Shown: positions 24,998-32,178 of the stretch, in pieces
Layout: each line of letters starts with the position of its first letter
Position numbering within the stretch: position 1 is the first letter of the stretch
Assembly: GCA_045655245.1 (NCBI GenBank)
Contig: JAZOOX010000017.1
Location: 1 to 34,250, forward strand
DNA length: 34,250 nucleotides
Reading direction: 5' to 3'
Source of the DNA: RGIG8785 sp045655245
GTDB lineage: Bacteria > Bacillota > Clostridia > RGIG8785
The notes under the pieces: model-generated
Databases searched by the model: none
What the model saw: the letters and a program-made list of their open reading frames with translations, nothing else
What the model was told of the DNA's origin: nothing
Program-made: the position numbers and the translations under genes

Positions 24998-26083
24998 TTA
25001 TAGACCCATAGGGTTGGCATCCAGATATTTTTTAACCATCAAAGCCACTTTAAAGACAACCGCGTGTTCAAACACCCGCAAGTCCAGACCGGTCAGGCGT
25101 TTTACCTTTTCCAGACGGTAAACCAGGGTGTTGCGGTGAACGTACAGGCTTTCCGCAGTCTTACTGACGTTCAGGTCGTTTTGGAAGAACTCCTGAATGG
25201 TGTACATAATATCGGGACTTAAGTTATCAATGGTTTTCTTTTTAAAGATTTCGCTTAAGAACATCTGACAAAGGGTGGTGGGCAACTGATAGACCAGTCT
25301 GCCGATACCCAGGTTGTTATAGTTAATGACCGCCTTTTCAGGCTCGAACACCTTGCCCACATCGATTGCCATACGGGCGTCTTTAAAGCTGTTTGCCAAA
25401 TCCTGAATATTGTCGACCACATGACCGATACCAACAACCACGTTCAGCATCATTTCGCCGCCCACCGTATGTACGATGGTCTGAGCGGTCTGTTCCAGTT
25501 CACGATCCGAAACGTTGGCACGGACATCCTTGACAACGGCAACCGAGTGGCTGTCAACACTGACTACAAAATGGTTGTTGCGGTCGGGAAAGAGGTTTTG
25601 CAAAACCTCAACCAAAGCGTAGTCAGTACGGTCGCGGGTGGAGACCACATAAACCACGCGGGATGTGTTTTCCAGCAGATGCAGTTCCCGTGCACGAACG
25701 TAAACGTCTCCCGGCATAATATTGCTTAGGATAATGCTCTTGACAAATTCGGTCTTATCATACTTCTCGTCATAATAACGGTAGATATGGAGCAGACTGA
25801 CACGGATGAGACGGGCATAGTTGGCAGTCGCCTCGTCGGTGCCTTCCACAAAAACATAAAATTCACCCGGTTTTTTCCGACCTGCGCTTAAAACGGTGTC
25901 CACGCCAATTACCTGAACATCCTCCGATTCCCAATCCACATCGTTGACGGCAGGATGGAACGCACCCTGACGGTTGGCATCGGAACAGGCTAAAACCGTA
26001 CCCTCATCATCAAACACACCAAAAGTTGTATGCAAAGTTTCAGACATTTGGGTAATGACCGATTGAAACATTCTGCTTAACAA
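24998..26083 (-). CDS. CdaR/PucR-family transcriptional regulator
   Basis: The 361-residue protein has an N-terminal sensor-like region (~1-110, TFGVFDDEGTVLACSD, GAF/PAS-like), a middle GGDEF-like alpha/beta region (~150-260) and a C-terminal PucR helix-turn-helix (~305-355; NVSKTAESLYVHRNTLVYRL). The preferred start is TTG at 26083, 8 nt after AAGGAGG; the longer ORF begins at 26113. It is first in the operon with ftsEX, so it may control that operon, although PucR/CdaR proteins are better known from sugar-acid or purine pathways. The effector is unknown. Confidence 0.85.
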   Translation of the reverse strand: MLSRMFQSVITQMSETLHTTFGVFDDEGTVLACSDANRQGAFHPAVNDVDWESEDVQVIGVDTVLSAGRKKPGEFYVFVEGTDEATANYARLIRVSLLHIYRYYDEKYDKTEFVKSIILSNIMPGDVYVRARELHLLENTSRVVYVVSTRDRTDYALVEVLQNLFPDRNNHFVVSVDSHSVAVVKDVRANVSDRELEQTAQTIVHTVGGEMMLNVVVGIGHVVDNIQDLANSFKDARMAIDVGKVFEPEKAVINYNNLGIGRLVYQLPTTLCQMFLSEIFKKKTIDNLSPDIMYTIQEFFQNDLNVSKTAESLYVHRNTLVYRLEKVKRLTGLDLRVFEHAVVFKVALMVKKYLDANPMGL

Positions 26084-26115
26084 AACAATACCTCCTTGCT
26101 CCCATAGTATCATCT

Positions 26116-26142
26116 ATTTTATCATACCTTTTTTTTCGTCAA
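26116..26142 (-). promoter_or_regulatory. Possible promoter of the PucR-ftsEX operon
   Basis: On the minus strand TTGACG (26137-26142) and TAAAAT (26116-26121) are separated by 15 nt, a little short. It is the best candidate in the divergent gap 26114-26222. Confidence 0.35.
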
Positions 26143-26169
26143 ATTGCAAGAAAAAATCTTATTTATTAG

Positions 26170-26198
26170 TAGATTATTTTATAAAAAGGTGATAGAAT
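26170..26198 (+). promoter_or_regulatory. Possible promoter of hflX-yigZ
   Basis: TAGATT (26170-26175), a weak -35, and TAGAAT (26193-26198) are separated by 17 nt, 24 bp before the hflX ATG. Confidence 0.4.
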
Positions 26199-26222
26199 AA
26201 GAAAACAGGAAGGAGTGGTTCT

Positions 26223-27470
26223 ATGAATCAACGCGCCGTTTTAGTCGGACTAAATACCGGTTCCGACCCCGAAAATGACAGTTCCGAGGCATCATTGGCC
26301 GAGCTGGAACGCCTTGCCGATACGGCGGGGCTTATTTGTGTCGCCACTGTTTTACAATCCAAACATACTTACGACAGTGCCACTTTTATCGGTTCGGGCA
26401 AGGTGCAGGAGATTGGACTGATCCTACAAGAGACCGGGGCAGAATGCGTGGTCTTGGACCACGAGTTAAGCGGCTCCCAGACCAAAAATTTGGAAGCAGC
26501 CTGGAACTGCCGCGTCATCGACCGCACCTTTTTGATTTTAGATATTTTTGCCACCCGTGCCAAAAGCCGCGAGGGTAAGACACAGGTGGAACTCTCCCAG
26601 CTGCGTTACCTGCTCCCCCGCTTATCGGGCATTGGAGAGTCCCTGTCCCGACTGGGCGGCGGCATCGGCACCCGCGGCCCGGGTGAGACCAAGCTGGAAA
26701 CCGACCGTCGGCATATCAAGCGGCGGATCTTGTCGTTGTCCAACGAGTTGGAAAAGATCGAAAAAAACCGTGAGACCCAACGGAAACAGCGGATGCAGGA
26801 AACAGTGGTGCAGGCCGCCCTGGTTGGCTATACCAACGCAGGAAAATCCAGCCTTTTAAACCGCCTGACCAATGCAGGGGTACTGGCTGAAGACCGTCTC
26901 TTTGCCACCTTAGACCCCACCGTTAAACGGCTGACAATAGACGAAAACGAGGAAATCCTTTTGGTAGACACCGTTGGCTTTGTCCGCAAACTCCCCCTCC
27001 ATCTGGTACGGGCGTTCCGTTCCACCCTGGAAGAGGTGACCGTTTCGGATATGATCCTGTTGGTAATGGACGCCTCTGACCCCAACCTGTCCGAACAGGT
27101 TCGGGTTACCGAGTCCCTTTTAAGAGAGCTGGACGCCGAGCACCAGCCGCGGGTCTATATCTATAATAAATGTGACCTGATAGAAAGCACCGACACCCTC
27201 CCGCAACGCGAAAACACCGTTTATCTGTCCTGCGCCACGGGAGAGGGCATCGACACATTAATGGATACCCTGCGGCGGGTTCTGCCCAAAAAGAAGCGGA
27301 TGATGAAACTCCTCTTCCCCTACTCGGACGGGCAGATGCTCTCTCGTCTCCACGAGTGTGCACAAATTAAGTCGGAAGCGTATACCGAAAACGGAACCGC
27401 CGTCACCGCCATCGTGGATGCGGTAGACGAAAAAGCATTTATTCCCTACGAAACCGAGGAAATCGAATGA
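26223..27470 (+). CDS. hflX: Ribosome-associated GTPase HflX
   Basis: The 415-residue GTPase binds the large ribosomal subunit and, in studied bacteria, splits stalled or stressed 70S ribosomes. The HflX N-terminal domain (~1-185) contains the Gly-rich loop RLGGGIGTRGPGE. The G domain follows: G1 GYTNAGKS (202-209), G3 DTVGF (249-253) and G4 NKCD near 321. GGAAGGAG lies 7 nt before the ATG. It overlaps yigZ by 4 bp and is divergent from the PucR-like gene. Confidence 0.96.
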   Translation: MNQRAVLVGLNTGSDPENDSSEASLAELERLADTAGLICVATVLQSKHTYDSATFIGSGKVQEIGLILQETGAECVVLDHELSGSQTKNLEAAWNCRVIDRTFLILDIFATRAKSREGKTQVELSQLRYLLPRLSGIGESLSRLGGGIGTRGPGETKLETDRRHIKRRILSLSNELEKIEKNRETQRKQRMQETVVQAALVGYTNAGKSSLLNRLTNAGVLAEDRLFATLDPTVKRLTIDENEEILLVDTVGFVRKLPLHLVRAFRSTLEEVTVSDMILLVMDASDPNLSEQVRVTESLLRELDAEHQPRVYIYNKCDLIESTDTLPQRENTVYLSCATGEGIDTLMDTLRRVLPKKKRMMKLLFPYSDGQMLSRLHECAQIKSEAYTENGTAVTAIVDAVDEKAFIPYETEEIE

Positions 27471-28099
27471 AAAGTTACAAGACGGTCAGCAGACCCTCCG
27501 AAATTGAATACATTGATAAAAAGTCGCGGTTTATCGGCCACTGTCAACCGGTGACCACCGAAGAAGAAGCATTGGCATTTCTAAACGGCATCCGTGCCAA
27601 ATATCGGGATGCTACCCATCATGTGTACGCCTATTCCCTCCGCGACCGACACATCCAGCGGTTTTCCGACGACGGCGAGCCGCAGGGCACCTCGGGGCTC
27701 CCCACCTTGGAGGTACTGACCAAAGGAGACATTACCGACGCCATCATCGTCACGGTACGCTATTTCGGCGGAACCCTTTTAGGCACCGGCGGTCTGGTCC
27801 GCGCCTACGGGAAATCGGCACGGGAGGCTGTACTGGCCGCAAGGCCTGTAGAGAAAGTCCCCTGTATGATGGTGGCAGGACGGATCGACTACAGCAACTG
27901 GGGCAGGCTCCAGGCCCATCTTTTAAGCGAGGATCTCCTTTCGGGCGAAGCGACTTTCGGGGCTGACGTAGCCTTCCCTTTGGCGCTGCCCGCAGAAGAC
28001 GCCGAAAAAATCAAAGCGGACCTGGTTGACCGCACCAACGGTTTGGTCTGCTTACAGGATGTTGGCATTGAATACTTTGACAAACCCATCGAAGTATAA
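27467..28099 (+). CDS. yigZ: YigZ/IMPACT family protein
   Basis: The 210-residue protein has the UPF0029/IMPACT N-terminal domain: KKSRFIGH, ATHHVYAY, FSDDGEPQGTSGLPTL and VRYFGGTLLGTGGLVRAYG are hallmark stretches. A ferredoxin-like C-terminal domain (~140-205) follows. Relatives of the eukaryotic IMPACT protein affect translation control; the bacterial role is poorly defined. The ATG overlaps the hflX stop (ATGA), so translation is coupled. A shared two-way terminator follows. Confidence 0.94.
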   Translation: MKSYKTVSRPSEIEYIDKKSRFIGHCQPVTTEEEALAFLNGIRAKYRDATHHVYAYSLRDRHIQRFSDDGEPQGTSGLPTLEVLTKGDITDAIIVTVRYFGGTLLGTGGLVRAYGKSAREAVLAARPVEKVPCMMVAGRIDYSNWGRLQAHLLSEDLLSGEATFGADVAFPLALPAEDAEKIKADLVDRTNGLVCLQDVGIEYFDKPIEV

Positions 28100-28127
28100 A
28101 AAAAGACCCCGTTCGGGGTCTTTTTTT
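28100..28127. terminator. Two-way terminator between yigZ and citrate synthase
   Basis: AGACCCC-GTTC-GGGGTCT is flanked by A-run and T-run on either strand, giving an intrinsic terminator for both convergent genes. It overlaps the citrate synthase stop. Confidence 0.92.
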
Positions 28128-29490
28128 AACGTTCTTCCAAAGAAATGTACTCACCATCCCGACAAACGTTGCGGTATGCGGGACGAATGATCCTTTTGCT
28201 GGTCATCAGTTCCTCGATACGATGTGCACACCAGCTGGCCACGCGGGAGATGGCGAACAAGGGGGTATAGATTTCTTGGGGAATTCCCATCATTTCATAA
28301 ACAAAACCCGAGTAAAGGTCCACGTTAGCGCACATTTTCTTGTCGGGGTCTTTTAAACGGTTAAAGACTTGGGGCGTCAGCTTCTCAATCAGAGTGTAAA
28401 GATGGAATACGTCGGTGCAACCGCGTTTTTCAGCCAGTTGCCGTGCCCGTTCACGAAGCAGAACGGCACGGGGGTCGGACAGGGTATAGATGGCGTGACC
28501 GATACCGTAAACCAGACCACTTTGGTCATAGGCTTCCCGCTTTAAGATTTTTTCAATGTATGCACCAACCTCATCCTCGTCGGTCCAGTCGCGGACATTG
28601 GCTTTGACGTCAGCCATCATGCCCACAACCTTGATGTTTGCGCCACCATGGCGAGGTCCTTTTAAAGAACCGATTGCCGCACCGATGGCGGAATAGGTAT
28701 CGGTACCGCTGGAGGACACGACACGGGTGGTAAAGGTGGAGTTGTTACCGCCGCCGTGCTCGGCATGGATCATCAGCATCATATCCAAAATATCCGCTTC
28801 AATGGGCTCGAAATGGCGATCCTGACGAATAACACTAAGGAAGTTTTCTGCCGTAGTCAAATTCGAGTCGGAGGAGTGGATGTACAAACTGTTATGGTCG
28901 TGATAGTGGCTCTTTGCCTGATACGCATATGCAGTCAGCAACGGCATTTGCGCCACCAGCTGCAAGGACTGACGCATCAGATTTTCCAAATCGGTCCCGT
29001 CAGGGTTTTCATCATAGGAATACAGTGCCATAGTACCGCGGGCGATCTTATTCATCAGGTCTCTGCTGGGGGCTTTTAAGATCATATCTTCGATAAAACC
29101 GTCAGGCAATTGACGCATGGACGCCAAAAGGGAAGAAAACTCTTCCAGCTCACGCTTGTTGGGCAGGCTGCCCATCAACAACAGGTAGCACACCTCGTCA
29201 AAACCGTGGCGTTTTTCGTCCCGGCAATGCTCGACCATTTGACGGATATCGATACCGCGGTAGGTCAAAACGCCGTCGACAGGGACGCGTTCTCCCTCAC
29301 TGACCACATAGCCGTGTACATCGCCCAGTTTGGTCAGACCGGTAAGAACACCGGTGCCGTCCTCGTTTCTAAGGCCGCGCTTGACGTTGTAGCGATGGAA
29401 ACGGTCAGGGCTGATATGATTGACGTTACCTGCGCGGACGGACAGTTCGCTGATCAGGTCACGACATTCTTTTTCAGTATAAACATTCAT
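28126..29490 (-). CDS. Citrate synthase
   Basis: The 454-residue enzyme condenses acetyl-CoA with oxaloacetate to citrate. Conserved stretches include MIHAEHGGGNNSTFTTRVV with a substrate-binding His, SLKGPRHGGAN, GIGHAIYTLSDPRA with the second catalytic His, and CANVDLYSGFVYEMMGIP with the catalytic Asp. It is of the clostridial type, slightly long at the N-terminus. The ATG at 29490 is 8 nt after AGAGG; the GTG nine bases upstream overlaps that site. It has its own sigma-A promoter. No other TCA-cycle gene is in the window, so it probably supplies 2-oxoglutarate and glutamate synthesis. Confidence 0.95.
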   Translation of the reverse strand: MNVYTEKECRDLISELSVRAGNVNHISPDRFHRYNVKRGLRNEDGTGVLTGLTKLGDVHGYVVSEGERVPVDGVLTYRGIDIRQMVEHCRDEKRHGFDEVCYLLLMGSLPNKRELEEFSSLLASMRQLPDGFIEDMILKAPSRDLMNKIARGTMALYSYDENPDGTDLENLMRQSLQLVAQMPLLTAYAYQAKSHYHDHNSLYIHSSDSNLTTAENFLSVIRQDRHFEPIEADILDMMLMIHAEHGGGNNSTFTTRVVSSSGTDTYSAIGAAIGSLKGPRHGGANIKVVGMMADVKANVRDWTDEDEVGAYIEKILKREAYDQSGLVYGIGHAIYTLSDPRAVLLRERARQLAEKRGCTDVFHLYTLIEKLTPQVFNRLKDPDKKMCANVDLYSGFVYEMMGIPQEIYTPLFAISRVASWCAHRIEELMTSKRIIRPAYRNVCRDGEYISLEER

Positions 29491-29516
29491 TTGGGACACC
29501 TCTTTCTTAAAATCGT

Positions 29517-29545
29517 ATTATACTACACAATCCTCGCTCCGTCAA
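29517..29545 (-). promoter_or_regulatory. Sigma-A promoter of the citrate synthase gene
   Basis: On the minus strand TTGACG (29540-29545), 17 nt, then a perfect TATAAT (29517-29522), 27 bp before the ATG. Confidence 0.88.
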
Positions 29546-29546
29546 G

Positions 29547-29575
29547 AAATATTCCCAAAAAGTTCCGCATATAAT
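29547..29575 (+). promoter_or_regulatory. Sigma-E-like promoter of spoIID
   Basis: AAATATT (29547-29553), 14 nt, then CATATAAT (29568-29575) fits the sporulation sigma-E consensus (ATATT, 14-15 nt, CATACAAT-like). The transcription start would fall at the ribosome site, giving a very short leader. In Bacillus spoIID is a sigma-E gene. Confidence 0.6.
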
Positions 29576-29593
29576 GGGACAAGGAGGGATTTT

Positions 29594-30499
29594 ATGAAAC
29601 GGGGCTTTATCATACTGATACTTTTGATTTGCTTTGCTACTTTACTACCGATGCTGACGGGACTCTTCCCCCAAACAAAAGAAGGGGCGATTGCAGTCTA
29701 TGACGTTACAACGGACAAGACCTTACACCTTCCGCTGGAGGAGTTTTTGGTAGGGGTGGTTGCCGCTGAGATGCCCGCTCTTTTCGAGCCGGAGAGTCTA
29801 AAGGCACAGGCGGTCGCGGCGCGGACCTATGCCGTCTCCCGCATTCAAAGCGGCGAATCTCTCTGTACCGATCCGAGTCACTGTCAGGCGTATGCCGGCA
29901 AGGACACTTTAAAGGAACGTTGGGGTGCGCAGTTTGATACCTATTACCGCCGCATCGCTGATGCAGTAAAGGCAACCGAAGGCGAGATCGCGGTTTTTGA
30001 AGGAGAGCCCATTGTCGCCGTCTTTCATGCCGCCAGCAGCGGTCGGACCGAGAACAGTGGGGATGTATGGACCACCGACACGCCTTATTTAAAGAGTGTG
30101 GAATCCACCCTCCCCGTTGCGTTAAACGAGATGGAGCAGGAAACCGTTTTTGACCGACTGGAGTTTATCCATACCCTAAACACGCTGCGACCTACCGCGG
30201 CAACCACTCCTCTTGCAGGACCGATCACCAAAACCGAATCGGGGCGGGTGGCAACGATCGTGTTGGGAAACGCAACCTTTACGGGAACGGAATTACGGTC
30301 ATTATTTTCGTTGAACTCCACCGATTTTACCTTGCAGGAATCGGACAATCAGGTCATTGTTATTACCCGCGGAAAGGGGCATGGAGTAGGAATGAGTCAG
30401 TACGGGTGCAACGAGCTTGCCAAAGCCGGAAAAACCTATCAGGAAATTTTGGCGCATTACTATCAGGGGACACAGTTGCATAAGTTGGAAAATTTTTGA
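29594..30499 (+). CDS. spoIID: Stage II sporulation protein D (peptidoglycan lytic transglycosylase)
   Basis: The 301-residue protein is anchored by one N-terminal membrane helix (~5-24). The SpoIID domain carries the catalytic Glu59 in VAAEMPALFEPESLKAQAVA, a Cys-His pair (C91, H96) in CTDPSHCQAY, and the conserved blocks FHAASSGRTE and GKGHGVGMSQYG. In sporulation it cleaves glycan strands during engulfment, with SpoIIP and SpoIIM. AAGGAGG lies 6 nt before the ATG. It is followed by a SpoIIQ-like gene, an order common in Clostridia. Confidence 0.95.
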   Translation: MKRGFIILILLICFATLLPMLTGLFPQTKEGAIAVYDVTTDKTLHLPLEEFLVGVVAAEMPALFEPESLKAQAVAARTYAVSRIQSGESLCTDPSHCQAYAGKDTLKERWGAQFDTYYRRIADAVKATEGEIAVFEGEPIVAVFHAASSGRTENSGDVWTTDTPYLKSVESTLPVALNEMEQETVFDRLEFIHTLNTLRPTAATTPLAGPITKTESGRVATIVLGNATFTGTELRSLFSLNSTDFTLQESDNQVIVITRGKGHGVGMSQYGCNELAKAGKTYQEILAHYYQGTQLHKLENF

Positions 30500-30529
30500 A
30501 CATACTACTGCCGAAAGGTGGTAGTGAAA

Positions 30530-31195
30530 ATGGTCAAATGGCTACGGCAAAACAGTCTGTATCTGTTGTTGATTGGTTGTATCCTGACGGTGGGACTTGC
30601 CGCCTGGGTACTAAGTACCGGGCCTGCGCCCCCCGAGGAAAAGGAAGTCTCGCCTCCCCTATCCTCGGTAGAGGTTGCGGCGCCGCCCATCGAAACGGAG
30701 GTAGCTCCCGTAGCGGTAACGATGCCCACCATCAGCGAGGAAGCATCGCCCGCCCAAGTAACAGCGGCAGAACCGGCCCCTAAGAAGGTCACATACCGTT
30801 CACCGTGTAAGGGGGATATCTTGCGGGAGTATGCCACCGACCGGCTCCTCTATTCCGAAACCATGGGCGACTGGCGCACCCACGAAGGTGTTGATTTTGC
30901 CGCGGAAGTGGGAACACCCGTGTGGGCGGTTGCCGACGGCGAGATTACCGAAGTGGCGTACGATCGACTGAAAGGGGTAACTGTGTCGGTGCGGCATTCT
31001 GACGGATACACGGCCGTTTATTCCAACCTGACAGAACTGGATGCGGTGGTACAAGGTGCTAAAGTGGACCAGGGCGAGGTCATCGGAACGGTAGGCGAAA
31101 CAGCAATGCTGGAACTTGCCGACCCACCCCATCTGCATTTCGAGTTGTGGAATGGGGACAAGCACATCGACCCCTTCGAAAAATTACCGAATTAG
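30530..31195 (+). CDS. SpoIIQ-like LytM (M23) sporulation protein
   Basis: The 221-residue protein has one membrane helix (~9-29), a Pro/Glu/Ala-rich spacer (~31-85) and a LytM domain (~90-221). Zinc ligands and catalytic residues are intact (H118 and D122 in HEGVDF; H201 and H203 in HLHFEL), as in clostridial SpoIIQ and unlike the degenerate Bacillus protein. It probably sits in the forespore membrane and forms a channel or ratchet with SpoIIIAH. AAGGTGG lies 8 nt before the ATG at 30530. The SpoIIQ role is inferred from position after spoIID; a vegetative M23 enzyme is less likely. Confidence 0.85.
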   Translation: MVKWLRQNSLYLLLIGCILTVGLAAWVLSTGPAPPEEKEVSPPLSSVEVAAPPIETEVAPVAVTMPTISEEASPAQVTAAEPAPKKVTYRSPCKGDILREYATDRLLYSETMGDWRTHEGVDFAAEVGTPVWAVADGEITEVAYDRLKGVTVSVRHSDGYTAVYSNLTELDAVVQGAKVDQGEVIGTVGETAMLELADPPHLHFELWNGDKHIDPFEKLPN

Positions 31196-31209
31196 AAAGG
31201 AGTATTCTC

Positions 31210-31377
31210 ATGAATGACAAGCAAGACCCCCGCCAACCCAAGCGGGACTCGGACGAAGATTTTTATGAACCCATCGTTTCCTCTACCGAATGTACGGGAC
31301 TGATCCCCGCGATGCCCGAGACGGACGAGGAGCTGGAAACTTTAGAGGAGTTATACGAACTCCCGCCCGAAGAATAA
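31210..31377 (+). CDS. Small acidic conserved protein after spoIIQ
   Basis: The 55-residue, strongly acidic protein has AAAGGAG 9 nt before its ATG. The centre reads SSTECTGLIPAMPETDEE, then an acidic helix (ELETLEELYELPPEE). I recall similar small proteins with a TECTGLIP-type core in other Clostridia but know no function. It has no signal peptide or membrane segment. It lies 14 bp after the SpoIIQ-like gene and is the last gene before a terminator, so it is co-transcribed with the sporulation genes. Confidence 0.75.
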   Translation: MNDKQDPRQPKRDSDEDFYEPIVSSTECTGLIPAMPETDEELETLEELYELPPEE

Positions 31378-31411
31378 AAAAAGGCAGACTCAACCGAGTC
31401 TGTCTTTTTTT
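31376..31411. terminator. Two-way terminator between the small gene and sleB
   Basis: A 9-bp stem (31383-31391 with 31396-31404, one G-U pair) with loop AACC is flanked by A- and T-runs, and serves both convergent genes. Confidence 0.9.
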
Positions 31412-32060
31412 ATCGAGCAAAGATGTGGTTACCGATGGTGGTGATGGTGGGACGGGAGAAGATCCATTTGCTGGTGGATTTAACGGGGTTATAGAAGTAG
31501 ATAGCGCCGCCCGACGGATCCCAACCGTTTAAGGCGTCCTTTGCCGCCTGTTTGGAGGTTTCGCTGACGGGGTTGTTGATCTGTCCGTCATCTACCGAAG
31601 AAAAAGCCCCCGGCTGATAAATGACCCCTGCCACCGTTTTGGGGAAGGAAGGATGCTCGACACGGTTGAGGACCACCGCCCCCACCGCAACTTGACCCGT
31701 GTAACTCTCCCCTTTTGCTTCGGCGCTGATGACCCTTGCCAGCAACGCCTCGTCGGCGCTGTTGGGGTTATTGGAGCGAAGTCCCAAAGCAGACAGGGTG
31801 GCAGAACCCGCTACACCGTCTACCCGCAACCCGTTTTTTTGCTGGAACTGACGGACGGCGTTGGTGGTGCGCCAACCGTAGATACCGTCAATATTATGGG
31901 TATAAAACCCTTGTTCTTTCAGTTTGGTCTGGATCTGCCGTACCTCTTCTCCCCGGGTGCCGTACTTGGAAAGTACGCCGAAATTGACGTTCTCGGTTGC
32001 TACATACAGACAAAGGACCACGGACAAAACGCCGCAGAACAGATAGAGTCTTTTTTTCAT
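31410..32060 (-). CDS. sleB: Spore cortex-lytic enzyme SleB
   Basis: The 216-residue exported protein has an N-terminal signal (~4-22), a peptidoglycan-binding type 1 domain (~33-92; IQTKLKEQGFYTHNIDGIYG) and a CwlJ/SleB hydrolase domain (~100-216) with the conserved Glu114 in RVISAEAKGE, then GAVVLNRV and GAIYFYNP. It degrades spore cortex during germination. AAAGGAG precedes the ATG. A near-consensus sigma-G promoter supports forespore expression. The usual partner gene ypeB is not next to it in this window. Confidence 0.94.
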   Translation of the reverse strand: MKKRLYLFCGVLSVVLCLYVATENVNFGVLSKYGTRGEEVRQIQTKLKEQGFYTHNIDGIYGWRTTNAVRQFQQKNGLRVDGVAGSATLSALGLRSNNPNSADEALLARVISAEAKGESYTGQVAVGAVVLNRVEHPSFPKTVAGVIYQPGAFSSVDDGQINNPVSETSKQAAKDALNGWDPSGGAIYFYNPVKSTSKWIFSRPTITTIGNHIFAR

Positions 32061-32088
32061 ATTCCTGCTCCTTTCTTGGTTTCAGCCA

Positions 32089-32119
32089 TAGTATGGGAAC
32101 AGCACCTTATTTTTATTCA
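32089..32119 (-). promoter_or_regulatory. Sigma-G-like promoter of sleB
   Basis: On the minus strand TGAATA (32114-32119), 18 nt, then CATACTA (32089-32095) closely matches the forespore sigma-G consensus. It lies 29 bp before the ATG. Confidence 0.75.
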
Positions 32120-32128
32120 AGCAAGTGT

Positions 32129-32158
32129 TTGACAGTAAACAAAGGGGCGTGCTATAAT
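32129..32158 (+). promoter_or_regulatory. Sigma-A promoter of the Y-family polymerase gene
   Basis: Perfect TTGACA (32129-32134) and TATAAT (32153-32158) with an 18-nt spacer, 20 bp before the ATG. No obvious LexA box overlaps it. Confidence 0.88.
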
Positions 32159-32178
32159 CAAAGTCAGGAGGTGACGGA

